DNA of 64,000 nt from Monosiga brevicollis MX1 (taxonomy: Eukaryota; Opisthokonta; Choanoflagellata; Craspedida; Salpingoecidae): contig NW_001865041.1 in assembly GCF_000002865.3 (NCBI RefSeq), forward strand, positions 979,793 to 1,043,792. Reading direction: 5' to 3'. Below, piece after piece: positions 23,101-36,267 of this stretch; within the stretch, counting starts at the first letter, position 1; each line of letters opens with the position of its first letter. Under the pieces are notes generated by a model. That model ran no database searches and was not told the DNA's origin. It worked only from the letters and a program-made list of their open reading frames with translations. Position numbers and translations under genes: made by a program.

Positions 23101-26100
23101 TATAGGTCGGATTAGGAAGCTTTGTGGTGATGTAAAACTTGAATTCATCGTGATAAGGGACGACAGAATCACCCAGCTTGATGACCAGTCCGCCGGCTTG
23201 TTTGTACGTTTGCCGAAGCAGGATGGGCTCAAGGGCAGGGTCAAGCTCCTCCCCCACGTTCTCAAGCAGGCATGGACTTCCAAAGCGGACCGCATTTTCG
23301 AGACTGCGAAGCAGGTCACGGTCTGTCAGCTTCATCACCACCAACTTGTCGGCCTCCATCTCGCGAATCCACTTGTTCGCTTGGCCCTGCGGATCAATGA
23401 AGAGTGGCCAGCGCTCGGCATACTTGACAACGCACGCGTTGGCAACGGACATGGAATCCTTGGGAAGGCCATACAGCTGCCAATCACGAATCTCAAGGGG
23501 ATCGCTCAGCGTCGATACAAGTGAGGCCTGCGGCGTGCACGGCACGTTGGCTGCCGCAAGCATGCCGTGCCAGTCGGCGCACATACGCGCACGGAACTCC
23601 TCGGTAAAGGGACCCAGGTACGCGACGGTACCCGCCGAAATCACAATGTCACCAACAACATTGTGGATGAGCTGGTCAAAGCGCTCGACCGACTCCTTCC
23701 AGCGCACTTTCTCATCGCCCAGCAGGAAAATGAGCTTCTCAGCGCGCTGGAGCTTAAGGCCGCACTCTTCGGCCTTGTCCTCGAGCTGTTTCTTCTTGGC
23801 GACCATGGCTGCAAACTTTGCTTCCATGTCGGCAATGCGATCGTTGACCTCCTTGAGCCGTGCTTTGGCATCGTTGAGCTGCTGCATCGTAATCTCGAGG
23901 TCAGCCTTGGCCTCAGCGAGACGTTGACGCTTTGGCTCGACATTCTTGGCCACGTGGTGATACTTGTGCATGGCTCGCACCCACTTGCAAATGGAGGTAC
24001 AGGCTTTGGAGACCTTTTCAATGGCCGCCGGCGTGAAATTCTCATTTTCAATGTAGGGCTCAATCTTTTGAATCACCTTTTCCGGGATGTTGTCCTTATC
24101 AAAGTTGAACAGGCTGTCCAAAAACTTTTGCGGGTCCTTGAGGAGGGGGCCAGACACGGACCAGTAGTCGTCCACTTTCTGCCCTGGCTTGTCCCCTGCC
24201 ACCTTCTTGGGCTTGACGCCCTGCATGATGCATACGGTCTCCATGACCAGCCGAACGCCTGCCGGTGGGTTGGACATGGCTTTCACCTCGGTCACATCAC
24301 CCTTGTTCAGTGACTTGAGACTGGTAACGGCAGCATCGAGTGCTGGCAGCGCCTCGTCCAAATCGCGCTGGGCATCGTCGGCAATTTCTTGGGTCGTTTG
24401 AGCCTTGACGTTGGCCTCAGCCTCCTCCTTGCCAACCTGTTCAGCAGTAACCTGGGCAACCTCCTTGTCTGCGGCAATTTGCACCATGGTCGCCTCGGTC
24501 TCCCGCTGCGCCTCCTTGAGCATGGGCTGCATCTCAGTGAGTTCGGCTTGGAGGTCAGCTACTTCTTGCGCGGCAGATAAAAGCTTTTCCAGACCGGTGG
24601 CCATACGCGCGCGTTGTTGATTCAAGTCAGACTTCTTCCGACCCAGCAGCTTGCGGAAAATGGTAAGCAGTGTGAGGTAGGAGGTGGGTGTGACGTAGTT
24701 CTTGCGGCCCAGGCGCGCCAGGAAATCGTCCGAAGCACCAATTACCGACTGCTGTAGTTGGACGCAGCAAGTCACCAGACCTCGAACAAGCTCGGCGTTG
24801 TCATTCAGTTCCGGGAGGTCATTCATGAATGTCAGGGCAACGGACTCGAGGGCCTCGTCCGGCCAGCTGCTAAACCAGTCAATGGTGCAACAGTTGACGA
24901 GGGCAGGAAACTGACGAAGCCGGGCACGGAAGATCTCGCCAATGGGCGACATGCAAATCACACAGTGGATGTTTTGGCGCACGCGGTTGCAGTAGGCTGA
25001 GAACAGATTGGACTTGGTTGGCGGCAGACCTGCGGCCTGCACGTCAGCCTTCATGGCCACCATGATCTCGTCGCGCTCAGCAGAATCATAAATGCCTGGA
25101 ACGTCGCCGCTGTTGAGAATGTTGTTGATGTCTTCCAGGAACGACTCGGCCTTGATCTGAGTATCAGAGAAAAGGAAGACGACCTGCTGATTCTCTAGCC
25201 CGGCCTTCTTCAACACCGTCTTCAGATCCTCGCGCCACTCAGCCACTCCGTAGTTCTTTGAGAGTTCGATCTGGAAGCACTCAAACTCGGCCATTGAGGC
25301 AGCCAGACGCGTCATGCTCTGGCGGCCAGAGCCTCCCACGCCAAGACAAAGCGCATTCCCCAGAGGCTGGCGGATAATCCGCGCAATACGACAGGCGTGC
25401 CCAATGGCATCCTGAAACAGTACCAAGTTCATCTTGGCTGTTGCATTAATCGTGTTGTAGTCATCAAGGGCTTCCTCTAACACAGCCTTGATCTTCTGCG
25501 GATCCTCCAGCCGGCTATATTTCTTCGCCTCGCCACCGCTCGTGTCAAGAAAGTCACCAAAAAGCAGAGGCTCTGACGGAATGCAGTCTGCCAAATTGGT
25601 TTGGAAGCGCGCATCCACGCAGCGTGACAACAAGTCATTGAACCACGCACGATCCTCATCGTTGATGAGGCGGTCGCGGAAAACGCGGCGACACTCGTGG
25701 GTCCACAAGCGAATGACATCATCGCGCTCCCGCAAAGAGCCAATGTCGCACATGAGCATGCCTTGAAACACTTTGGAGAGGTCACGCAGGTTGAACGTGT
25801 AGTGGACCTTGGCTGGAGTAGGGAGCAACTCACGCGTGATCGTGTTGTAGACCTCGATTGTCGCTTGCACAAAGGTGGTGCTTAAGCTGGCCAAGTCTTC
25901 CTTTTGGCGCAAATACGCCCCAAGAATGGGCGAGAAGATGGTGGCTTTGCTGGTATCGCTGAGCTCGGTGAAGGCAACAAAGTTGAAGTGGCGAGTCAGG
26001 CGCTGGGTGATGGGGTTGCGACCACCACCCGGTGGGCCCATTGCACAAGCAAAGGTCACGTCGATGAGCTTCTTGAACGCGCCAACGTTCTTTCGGTCGT

Positions 26101-29100
26101 ACCAACCTCCGTGATCCATCCACTGTCGCAGAAGTTCGATAGGAGGCTGGGCCCCATACTCCTCTTTGGCTGGCATGTTCAGATCATCGACCATGAAAAC
26201 AAACTTCTTGCCCAACGGCGGTCCAAAAATACCCTTGCGGCGCTTGTCAAGCTTGGCATCAATCATATCTTGTGTCTGATTTGCCGAGGTCCGGGCAGAG
26301 AAGGAGATGCTGTGGGTGACAAACTGCTGGGGCATCTCCCGCAGCAGTTTATTGGCCATGGTCAGCGTCTTGGCCGTGCCGGTGGGTCCCACGCCAAGAA
26401 CCGGCTTGCTGTTGCTGACGAGCTTTTCCACCACCCACGAGTAGCGAACCGTATCCAGGGTAGGCACAAAGATGGTGTTGAACTGGCTGCTCGGGTTCAC
26501 AATAAAGTCACCCAGCGAGTCGACCCAACGCTTCCAACCAATAGGTACCGGTGATTCGGATTCCTCCTCTTCGCTGGCTTCGTCAAAGCTACCATCGTCA
26601 ATCAGTTGATACTCAAAGACGGTGAGACCTTCGGGAAACGGCATTTTCACCTTGTGCTCCGCCATCTTTTGACGCAGCCAGCCATCAAACTTGGTACGGC
26701 CTTCATCGTCACAGGTTGCACCGACGGACCACACGAGTGCGATGAAAAACCAGCCCTCAATCATGTCTGGCAGCGCGGTCAAGCGGCGAGCTGGGATGCG
26801 GTAACCATCTCGCTCAACATACGGGGCGAATAGACAATCTAGCAGCTTCATGAGACCGGTAGCCAGCTGACTGTCGACCGTCTGCACAATCTCACGAGTG
26901 GAGCGCCGAACGAAATGAATGGCGTCCTCCATGTATGTGTCAAAGAGCATTTGCAGCGTGGTGGCATGGGGCTGGATGAGTTGCGGAAGGCTTGATTCAA
27001 GCCAAGAGGTCACAAACGGCTCGAGTCCCAGAATAGAGGGCTCCAAGTAGACCATGCCGCAGCGTGACACGGTGGCAGGCGAGGCCACCACCAGGTCCTC
27101 AACTTCGAAAATCATTCGCATTTCCGGGGTCAGAGCGATAATCTCACCCGACGCCAGGCAAAGCTTCTTGTTGTCATCGAGCACAGTGTTCATGTTCTCA
27201 ATCCAGATGGCGTCCACAGGGCCATCAAAGAGGAACCATTTTTCATCCTCGGTGTTGGCTGCAACACCCCGACGAATGAGGGTGCTGAGGATGCCGTCAG
27301 TCCATTCGTGTGTCATTTCATCGAAGGCACCGTACAGCTGGCCCATGGTGATGGACTTGGGATTGAGCACAAAATTGTGCACGGGCTGATATACGGAGCC
27401 ACTGCTTGTGGGCTGGCCCTGCAAGGCAGTCAGGGCGGTGGAAAGGACCTCATAGCAGCGCGTCTTGCCCGAGCCGGTGGGCCCGACAAGCATAAGCCCG
27501 TGGCGTACGACAGTCGTCTCGTACAGCTGAATGACCTTTGTCACAAAGTTGTCGACGGGTTGCAGGTGATGGGTGGCGCAGGCCTCACGGATCGCCACGT
27601 CCAGGGCACCGTAGTCCACCTCCGGAATTTGAGTGCGCGGGAACAGATCAGATACAATGCCGTTGAAAAGCACGAGGTCGTCAGCCAGAAATTTAGGGAC
27701 GTTGACTTCTCGGATGGCTCGAAGCACAATGACGTCCTCCTGCATGGTCAGGAAGGCGCGCTTGAGGTTTCCAGCCGCCGAGATGACCGTTTTCACAGCT
27801 CGCATGCCAAAGTCATAGTGATCCTGGGATGAGAGTTGCTCCGAGCTTAGCTTGAACACGGTGGTAATCTTCTTTGACAGGGCCTTGGCATCATCAAAAC
27901 CAAACGAGTAGAGCATGATCTCGGCAATCATAGCATAGTCTGGCACCATCATGGCAACGGGTCGGAACAAGGCTGCCAGATTATCAGGCAATTCAGTGCG
28001 ACCAGCGTAACCTAAAGCAAAATGCCCAACAGGAATGATTCAGGTCACATTCGTCAAAGCCAAGGTGGACAAACGGATGCATAAGAAAGCCTGGGCAACT
28101 CAGTGCCATGTGCCTGCAGGCATAAGCCTGCTGCCATACCCTCCCCACACCACCTCTTTCATGCGTCAAGGCAAAGGGCGACTGTGCGACAGCGCAATTT
28201 TACAAACCAGGGTTCATGGTGATAAACGGCGCACAAGTCCACTTGAGGGAGAGATCCACGCCTTCAAACATGAAACGAGTTTCGCGATTTCGCACCGCCT
28301 GCTGAATGGTTGCCACCTGTTGTGCCACGACGGACAACACCTCAATGTCGATGCGGTTGAACTCATCGAAACAGGCCCAGGCACCTGGGTTGACAGAGAG
28401 TCAACAAAGCAAAGACCACATGAGACGGAACCAGTGCTAAGTAGAATGACATGGTCTGCTTGCCTACCCTCACCCCCCCCCCCCTTCCCCTTCCCAAAGC
28501 CGTACGCTCGCTTTGCAGAGGCGGCGATGAGTACACCAAGCGGCAGCGCAACATACCTGCTGAAGCCAAGCCCTTGAAAAATTTGCCCATGGCCATGTAG
28601 TCAAGCTGATCAGAGCAGTTGAATACTACACACTGAATAGCCATTGCCTTGGCCAAATCTTTCGTGGTCTCTGTCTTGCCAGTACCCGCCGGACCCGCAG
28701 GCGCACCACCGTAGATTAGGGCCAGTGCACCTGTGAGCGTCAAATAGCAACGATCCGTCAAGGGCGTAATGACGAGGCGTCCCGAGTTGCCCAAGTACTC
28801 GTAACCGTAGTTGAAGACTGCATTGACCGCCTTGATGTGCAGATCCTCGCCGTGCGGCCGATCGTCCTGTTCCCAGTAGTAGCGAAGCTGGCTGATCCAT
28901 TCAAAGTCGCTGACACGGGACACACCCTGTGTGCACATGTTGGCCACCACGTCCTTGGCATGGACCTCAATCACGATCAACGCCGAGAGCACCTTGCGTT
29001 GAATTTTGGTCAACTTGCCACGCACCAGGGCAACCAGATCAGAAAGCTGCGCGCGCATCTGTTCGGAGTAGTCCTGCAGACCCTGTGCGCCGGCTTGGAT

Positions 29101-32100
29101 CGCCTTTTCCACCTCAGACGTCCAGGTGGTCTGGCAGCCCGCAATCACAATCTGACCCGGCCAAGCAATCACAAAGTCGGTACGCGGCCCGGCATAGTAC
29201 TGGCCCAATGCCTCTTGCAAGATTTGTCGCAAACTCACAGCCATGACGCGCTCCACTTCCAAAAGCCACTCCTCAACGTTGCCCTTGGGATAAAGATCCT
29301 CACGAAAGACCACAGATTCGCCGTCAGCTGATACAAACTCACTCATCTGCAAGTCGTCCTCAAACTTGAGGCGTGCAATGTTATCAAAGCACTTGCGCAT
29401 GTGCGGCTGAACGGCCGTCGGATCCTTGGTCTGAGACAGGATCTCCAACAACTCATCATCGGACAAAAAGTAGAAGCGAGGAAAGACGCCTCGCTTTGTT
29501 TCCAAGTAGGCGCTTAGGCCCTTTTGAACCTGATCCAAGAGCTTGTTGCACTCACGGAATGTCTCAAGCAGCTTTGCGTCAGCGCAAAAGCGCACAATGC
29601 CTGGCGTGCGGCGTGCGGCATCCATGGTACGGCGCCACATGGCATCCATTTTCTGATAGCGCTTTGACTCGGTCGGCAGCTGGCGCTGAATATCCTCCGA
29701 GGAGAAAATGGGCTCAAGATAGAGCCAGCTTCGTTGGCAGGTGGCCCACTCATCCAACACGTCCTGCGTCACCCGAAGTTTGTTGTCCCAACTGGTGATG
29801 CGCTGCTCGAAGGGTTGCTTGAAGGGGGAGAACGACATGGCTTGCGTCATAACAATGTGATCATCAAGAAGCTGGGCGGCCTCCTCCGCACTCTTCATGA
29901 TGCACGTGCCCGTCTCCTTGTAGTCGATAATTTCCAGGACCAAAGGTTGCCATTCAGCCTCCATTTTATCCAGCGCCTGCTCGATGCCGTATTCCTTGCC
30001 GGCAATCTCACCAACACGCGTGATGGTGTCCATGTGTTGTTCGAGCTGAAGTTCCAAAACGCGCTGGAAAGTAAAGCTAGAATCAGGCTTGACATCAAAG
30101 CCCACCGCTTCAGACAGCTGCTCCCAGTGTCGCTCGCGCATACCGGGGTTGCGCAATGCTTGGATGAGCGGAACATACGGCTTGAACTCCTCAATCCAGC
30201 CCGAGACCGTTTGCGCAATTGCCAGGCAGCCCGGGAGCTCCTTGAACGACTTGCTGCACTTGAGAATGGTCTTGGAAGCGTTGGTGATCTGCACCTCCAG
30301 GGCTTCGGGGTCCAGATCAGCAAAGCTATCATTCATCCAGATCTTGTGCGATTTGAGCCACTCGTCGGTTGTGAGCCACAAGTTCTTGAAGGGCTCAAAC
30401 TCTTTGGCACAGCGATTGAGGTGGTCGTAGTTGGTGACTTGCAGGTTGGAGAGGCGCTCGCGGTTGTTGTACACCTGCGCTTGGGCTTGAGCATCCTTCA
30501 GAGCCTTGTGAATTTTGCGGGCCTCGACAGCCACGTGCTCGCATCGGCCAATATCTGTGTGTTGCCCAAAGCTTGCCACCAACATTTGCAGCGAATTGAT
30601 GTTGTCGGCAAAGTCTTTTGTGTCCGTGTGCAGGTTCTCAATAAAGCGCTCCTCGTCAGCCTTCAAAGAGTCGTAGGTTGACTCGAGCAACTCATGCATC
30701 TTCCTGGGCCACGCATAAAGCTGCCAGCGCAACTGTGGAAGGAACCAGTCCAGCCATGTAACAGCCCGCCCACCACAAAGCCAGCAGTCGCATCAAACAG
30801 CGAGAATGAGACGAGGAGCCAGCGCAGAAAAAGGCGCAGCAAGCACATGGACAGGCCCCAAGTTGGAGGGGGAGAAAAATCACGTACCGCGAAATCGCCG
30901 TCGCTCAAATTTAGCTGAAACTCATCCATGAGCTCCCAATCAGCCAAAGCCTTTTTCACACCGCCTTCTAAGGATTTGACAGTGTCGGGAATGGATTTCA
31001 TAAACTCGCGCTTGTCGGTCAGGTCTTCGATGCCGTTGACCGGAGTGTACAGCACATTGGCCATCTTCTGAAACTCTTTGTTGGCACTGCTCGCTTGGCC
31101 GAGCAACCGTTGCTGGAGCACATCAAGCAGCGAATGTGCCAACTGACGCCGCTTGCCCATCAACTGAGTGCGAATGCCATCACAGCGCACATGGAACATG
31201 CCAATGTCGACGCTCAAGGGAATGGAGTCTGCTAGCTTGCGCGCCTCGATTGTGTGCTTTTGACATTCCTTCTTGATGTCGGCTGGGTCCTTTTCATCGG
31301 CATTGAAGTTGGCCACGTAGGCTTTGACGTCCAAGTCGATGAGATCGCGAAATCGCTCATACTGGGCGGCGTAATCTACCAAAGGCTTCATACACTCTTG
31401 CACGCAGTTTTCCAGAGTCTTGCGCGCCATGAGGATCCAAGGCTCGTTCTTGTGAACCGTATCCAGCTGGGGCGTGCCCACCCAAAACAGGTGGTTCATG
31501 ATCTGAGCTTCCATGTCAGGCACATTGGCAATGGCCTGCAATCCTTCGAGAAATAGGTTATCGAGATCAGCAGCAAAACGCGCTGGGCTCTCTCGGAACG
31601 TCACCACGCCGCCATCACCAACAATCAACTCCATGGCAAAGATAGGACTGCCATCTGGGGCCAAATGCTTGCTGTCGAGGGGATGATCACCCCATGCAGA
31701 GGAATCGTGTGCGATGACGCGCGTGCTGGCGCTCTCAACTAGACGAAGCAGCTCCTGGAGTGAGTCAGTGGCAACGGAACGAAGGGCATCTTGCATCATA
31801 AGACGGATACCGCAGAAGAACTTGCGGAGCTTGCCATTGTCATAGGCTTGTTGATCACGCTCCTGCAGGTTATACCAGCCTTTGCCCAGGTCTTGAATAG
31901 AACGCAAGACCTCATGCCGCGAGCTGGGTGCCCAAGCATTCTTGATGTAGTTGCGCAATTGCTCAAAGGTTTGTCGTTGGATGGTGGAAAACTCATCCAT
32001 GGTCACGCACTTGTGCAAGTGTGTATTGAAGAGCGGTCGCAACATGAGCTTGTCGCACTCGGCATGCACGCGAATCAATGCCTGGACCACCCGCGGCTCT

Positions 32101-33888
32101 TGGATAAAGGTGAGCTTCATAATCTGCTCGCGCGCCACTCGAAAATCAAGTCGGTCGCCGAGTTCTTGCAAAGCACGAGTCGTTGACGGCAGCGCGGGCA
32201 CGTGGCCATTGGGAATCATATTGGCCGATGGCGTCTTGACGCCTTGCAGCAAAAGGTCGTGGCGCTCCTGACGCAGCAAATTGTGCATGAGCATGTTGTT
32301 GTTGCACCGATTGTACGCCAGTTGCAAGTCTTGCAAAAGTTCGTGAGTTTGAGCTGGCCGCTTCCTACGGAAAGTAGCGGACGGGAGACAATGAGGAGGA
32401 GAATAAAACAACGAAGACAGCCAACACGTTTGCAACGACGCACTTGGCAAGGGGGCCAATCATTCGCAAGACGTTGTCCACAATGGCTGCATCGAGGTCC
32501 GTCACGCTGATGCCGGCATCCACCGGCATACAATCCACGGTCAAGTTGTATTGTAGCATGGCCTGCGTCAGCGAAGCGGTGTGACGGGACACGTGCAACG
32601 GGATGAGACCACATGGGAACCGCACCGGGCAAGGCATGAGCAGAGCCTTCTGAATAGCCAAAGCTGGTCGGCACACCTCGGTTGCACGGCGCAAGGTGAT
32701 GGCGGCTGTGATGCGGTTGCAAAAGACTTCGGGATCCTCGGCATGAAACTGCAGGAGGATACGCGGCCGCTTCCATGTGGTAGCGCCTGAATCATGGGCA
32801 TCGCGGACGTGGAAGACCTGCTTGCTTGCGTCGTAGCTTATCACTCGGCCTTCCATCCATGTCACCTGCGAGCGCCCCGAAAGCAGCAAGCGCTGGTCAG
32901 TTGGCGAGCATGATAAGGCACAACCGCATGTCAAGAAAGCTATTGAACCAACCTCGCCCTCGTCGTTGCGCATCAGCGAATACACAGGAACTCCAAGCAT
33001 TTGCCCTTGCTCGTCGACGCCAAGGCTCACCCATTCCTGAGCAAAGATTAGGCATCAGAACAACGGGACACGCCGGGCGGGAGGATATCAACTCGAGTTT
33101 GTCAAAAATGGAGGATAGCCCTGGCCTTCCTACCTCAGGCAAGCGATCATCAAAGTCGTCATCGTCAAAGAATTCGAGAGGAAGAAAGGCATTGTAAGTA
33201 TCAAGATGTTGTGCCTCCACGCGAAAGGGGCCGGCAGGCAGCAGCTCGTGGTTGGCAATGTCAGCTTCGCTCAAAAGTTCCGCGATCGTTTTGGCAGCAA
33301 ACTGTCGCTTGCGACGCTCAACCTCAATACGGCGGGGCACAGCCCCCTCGCGCATAGCATACTCTTTCTGCACCTTGGGCTCACGAGAGCGCCGTGTGGT
33401 CTGTGCTCAAAGCGATAGCGAACGGGCACAGCATGGCCAGATGCATTAGGCATACACGCAAAGCTCAGGAGGTATGGGCTTGAATCATTGCTAAACAGTT
33501 TGCAATGCAGAGGCGAAAATGCATCAGGCACGTACCGAGCTGGGCCGGACAGGCACCTTTCGGGGCTGAAGTTCAGTATCATCTGTAGAAGCTGCTTCAT
33601 CTGCAAACTGTTTCACTGAGCAACGCGAGAGCGACCACAAAGGCCAATCATGCCATGAGTTGTGTTTTCAGCGCCAGCCCGGACATCAAGCCACACGATG
33701 AGTTTGCGCCCTGTAGCCATTGAAGCCATCGCACACGTACCAGAGTTGTGGTACACTTTGTGGCGACCTTGACGAAGCAGCGTGGCTCCCTTGGCCGGCT
33801 CGACAGCGCCAGTTTCGGTGTCGACACCGGAATAGAGGCCATACTGTGGCCTTGGTGCAGCCGGTGTGAATGGCCGGTGGCTCGCCAT
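20183..33888 (-). CDS. DNAH1: Axonemal inner-arm dynein heavy chain, DNAH1 type
   Basis: Microtubule motor of the ciliary axoneme. Ten exons: 33888-33741, 33615-33536, 33400-33134, 33036-32953, 32892-32444, 32364-30888, 30732-28557, 28384-28208, 28011-20619 and 20504-20183; total 12,573 nt, 4,190 residues, in frame throughout (human about 4,265). Early tail blocks EPKVQ...IEVERRKRQ and YNLTVDCMP match DNAH1. P-loops: AAA1 GPAGTGKT (about 1516), AAA2 GPTGSGKT (about 1796), AAA3 GPTGTAKT (about 2160, Ala in place of the last Gly), AAA4 GVGGSGRQS (about 2508). The stalk coiled coils flank the microtubule-binding tip (about 2870-2990). The protein ends [15 protein letters not shown]...ALICALDY, the DNAH1 signature. 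The start ATG gives a basic, Pro-rich N-terminus; an upstream start is not excluded. Confidence 0.96.
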
Positions 33889-34452
33889 CTCGGGCGGAAT
33901 CGCGAAAGGCGCTTCGCCCAGCTGGCTTTGGGGTGAGAAGCCAGGCGCGCCTTCAAAAAAAAGCGACCCGACGGGGCCGGGCGTGCTTTGGCGCGACCCG
34001 TTGTTGGGCCGAGTTTCAATTGATATCTACCAGATCCATCGAACGCAAGCATCCATATTCATGATGAGCCGACCAGCAAGATCCACTACCCTGGCCCCTC
34101 GTCCACAAAATCATGCGAAGCGGCCTGCATCGGGCCCTCCGTCAAGAGCATGCTGCCTCACCGCGCGACGACAAGGGCAACAAGAAAAAAAAAAATAGAG
34201 GAAACGAATGGAGCCAAAATCCGTCGTCAAGCGAGTTTGCTAACAACTGTAAAACACAACACGTGTTTTCTTGTGCTTTTTCCGATGTCATCCTGTTTTT
34301 GTTGTTGTTGATGTTGTTGTTTTGTTACATCCGATGTATTTTGTGGGCGAACAAGCAGTCAAGCACCAAGACAGTTTGAGATCTTGGAGCTCGGATCATC
34401 ACGCGGAGGTGCTGTTTCCTTGCGATCAAGGTCTGTGCGACGGTCGGTCACC
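33889..34452. promoter_or_regulatory. Divergent intergenic region, DNAH1 / GH27
   Basis: 564 bp between divergent start codons. Contains an A-run near 34184-34195 and a GTT-rich stretch around 34297-34325. A ciliary-type control of DNAH1 (RFX X-box) is plausible in principle, but I did not find a clear X-box by eye. Confidence 0.4.
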
Positions 34453-36074
34453 ATGCGGGCTTTGTCCTTTGTGGCGCTGCTGTTGCTGGCAGCAGCAGCC
34501 ATGGGTGGTACCATACTGGCGCCTGTGCCTCCCAAAGGATGGAACAGCTGGAACGTGTTTGAATGGAACGGCGGCAACTTCTCCGAGGCCGAGTTTCGCG
34601 AAACAGCCCAGGCCATGGCCAAGGTGCTGCTCCCGTTTGGCTACGACACCATCACTGTGGACGAGTTCTGGGAATCAGCCAACGCAGCCGCAGGTTTGAG
34701 TGGCTCCATCGATGAATATGGTCGTGCCCTTCCTGATCAGCGCCTGTGGCCATCGGCTGCGCAAGGCCAAGGCTTCAAGCCCATGGCGGATTTGGCCCAT
34801 AGCCTAGGCCTGCAGTTTGGCATTCACGTGAGTGCGAGCTGGAGACTCTTGACATGTCTGAAAGCAGTGGTCTGGAGGTTATTTTGTCACTCTCTGGGGT
34901 GCTCAGCTCAACCATCGCCATCCTGAACTTGTGGCGCAGGTTCTGCACACGATCCCCACCGATGCCATCAACGCCAAATCGCCCATTCTGAACGGCTTTG
35001 GCTACACTGTTGATCAGATCGCTGTACCTCACCCCTGCCCGTGGAACACCGGTTGTACGTTTGCAAACTTTTCTGTTTTGATTGATTTGCATTGAGTCAA
35101 GTCCACGAGTGTCGTGGTCGGATCAGCATGCTTTCCAAACGAAAGGCAATTCTATTCTAAGCTGGCATGTACCTCGGCACAGGGTTTGGCGTGAACATGA
35201 GTCACCCGGCTGGACAGGCGTACATCAATAGCCTTTATGAGCTTTACGCTTCCTGGGACATTGATTTCATCAAGAACGATTGCACATTCGGATCCAACCT
35301 CGATGTGTCCAACATCCGGGCTGTGCGCATTGCAATGGACCGCACTGGCCATGATTTTGTCTACTCCCTCTCGCCCGGTGACACGGCAACTTTCGACAAG
35401 GCACTGCTCGTCAGTAGTTTGGCAAACCTATATCGTGTCACCGGTGACTGGCACGGCGGAGACTATACAGTACGTTTGCGTCGTCTTCCGCACGTCCTGA
35501 ATAAGATCGCCTGCCTGACTGGCTGGATCGTATTTAGGAGCACTTTCAGATTGCCGCCGAAGTTCACACACTTATTCAAGCACCTGGCAGCCAGGGGTAT
35601 TCGTGGCCAGACTTGGACATGCTCTCCAATACTCTGGCCAATGATGCCGACCAGCGCTTTCAGATGACGCTTTGGTGCATGGCGCGTTCCCCCCTTATTA
35701 TTGGCACCGATATCCGCAACGCCACTGCCCAAGACCTGTGGTACTACACAAACCGAGATCTACTGGCCATCAATACCCATTCCAAAAACAACCAGCCCCT
35801 CAATGCTACAGCTAGTGACGGCTCCAGCAATGCCTATGCCTGGTCCGCTGTAAGCACGACGCAAAGCGATAGCTATTATCTTGCCCTCTTTAACAACGGT
35901 GGTGTCAACATGACCGTTACGGCAGATGCTCGGGCTGTCATCGGCGAACGGGCCTGCCGTGCCCGTGACCTGTGGTCCAACACCACAATAGCCAATTTTG
36001 GCCACGCAGGACAGTTCTCGGCTTCTTTGAACCCCCATGCGTCAGTTGTGTGGCAACTCGACCAGTGCCAGTAG
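34453..36074 (+). CDS. GH27 (melibiase-type) alpha-galactosidase-like glycosidase, secreted
   Basis: Exons 34453-34827, 34940-35054, 35162-35469 and 35538-36074 give 444 residues. A signal peptide (MRALSFVALLLLAAAAMG) targets it to the secretory or lysosomal route. The (beta/alpha)8 barrel begins with PPKGWNSWN, typical of GH27. The probable nucleophile Asp is in WDIDFIKNDC and the acid/base Asp in SWPDLDML. MTLWCMARSPLIIGTDI follows, and the C-terminal beta-domain ends VVWQLDQCQ. SHPAGQAYINSLYELYASW is close to the plant-type GH27-like branch. Several N-glycosylation sequons are present. The likely reaction is release of terminal alpha-linked galactose or a related sugar; exact specificity cannot be read here. 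The exon 2 donor has two alternatives a few bases apart. Confidence 0.88.
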
Positions 36075-36267
36075 TTTGCTGGTGCCCTGGGCTCTTTGTA
36101 CTGCACGCGCACGGCGAATGGCTGTTGTGAACCCGGAGACAAGGGAAGAAATCTATTTGAAGTGCGATGGGACAGGTCTCGCCCGTTTGACATTGTCAGA
36201 TAGATTGCGTTCTCAAAGTTGGGATGGACAACAAAACACAAAGCATGTCGCCGAAAGCTCAGCTTCC

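Noticed and set aside
23567-24313. Plus-strand open frame of 248 codons, and similar ones at 22182-22835, 23178-23927 and 25904-26554
   Set aside because: They are antisense to the confirmed dynein exon and mirror its composition; there are no starts, splice sites or family matches of their own.
28363-28556. Continuation of the dynein frame past AAA1 into a Ser/Arg/Gly-rich stretch
   Set aside because: The donor at 28556 and acceptor at 28385 restore the conserved [11 protein letters not shown] block, so the stretch is intron.
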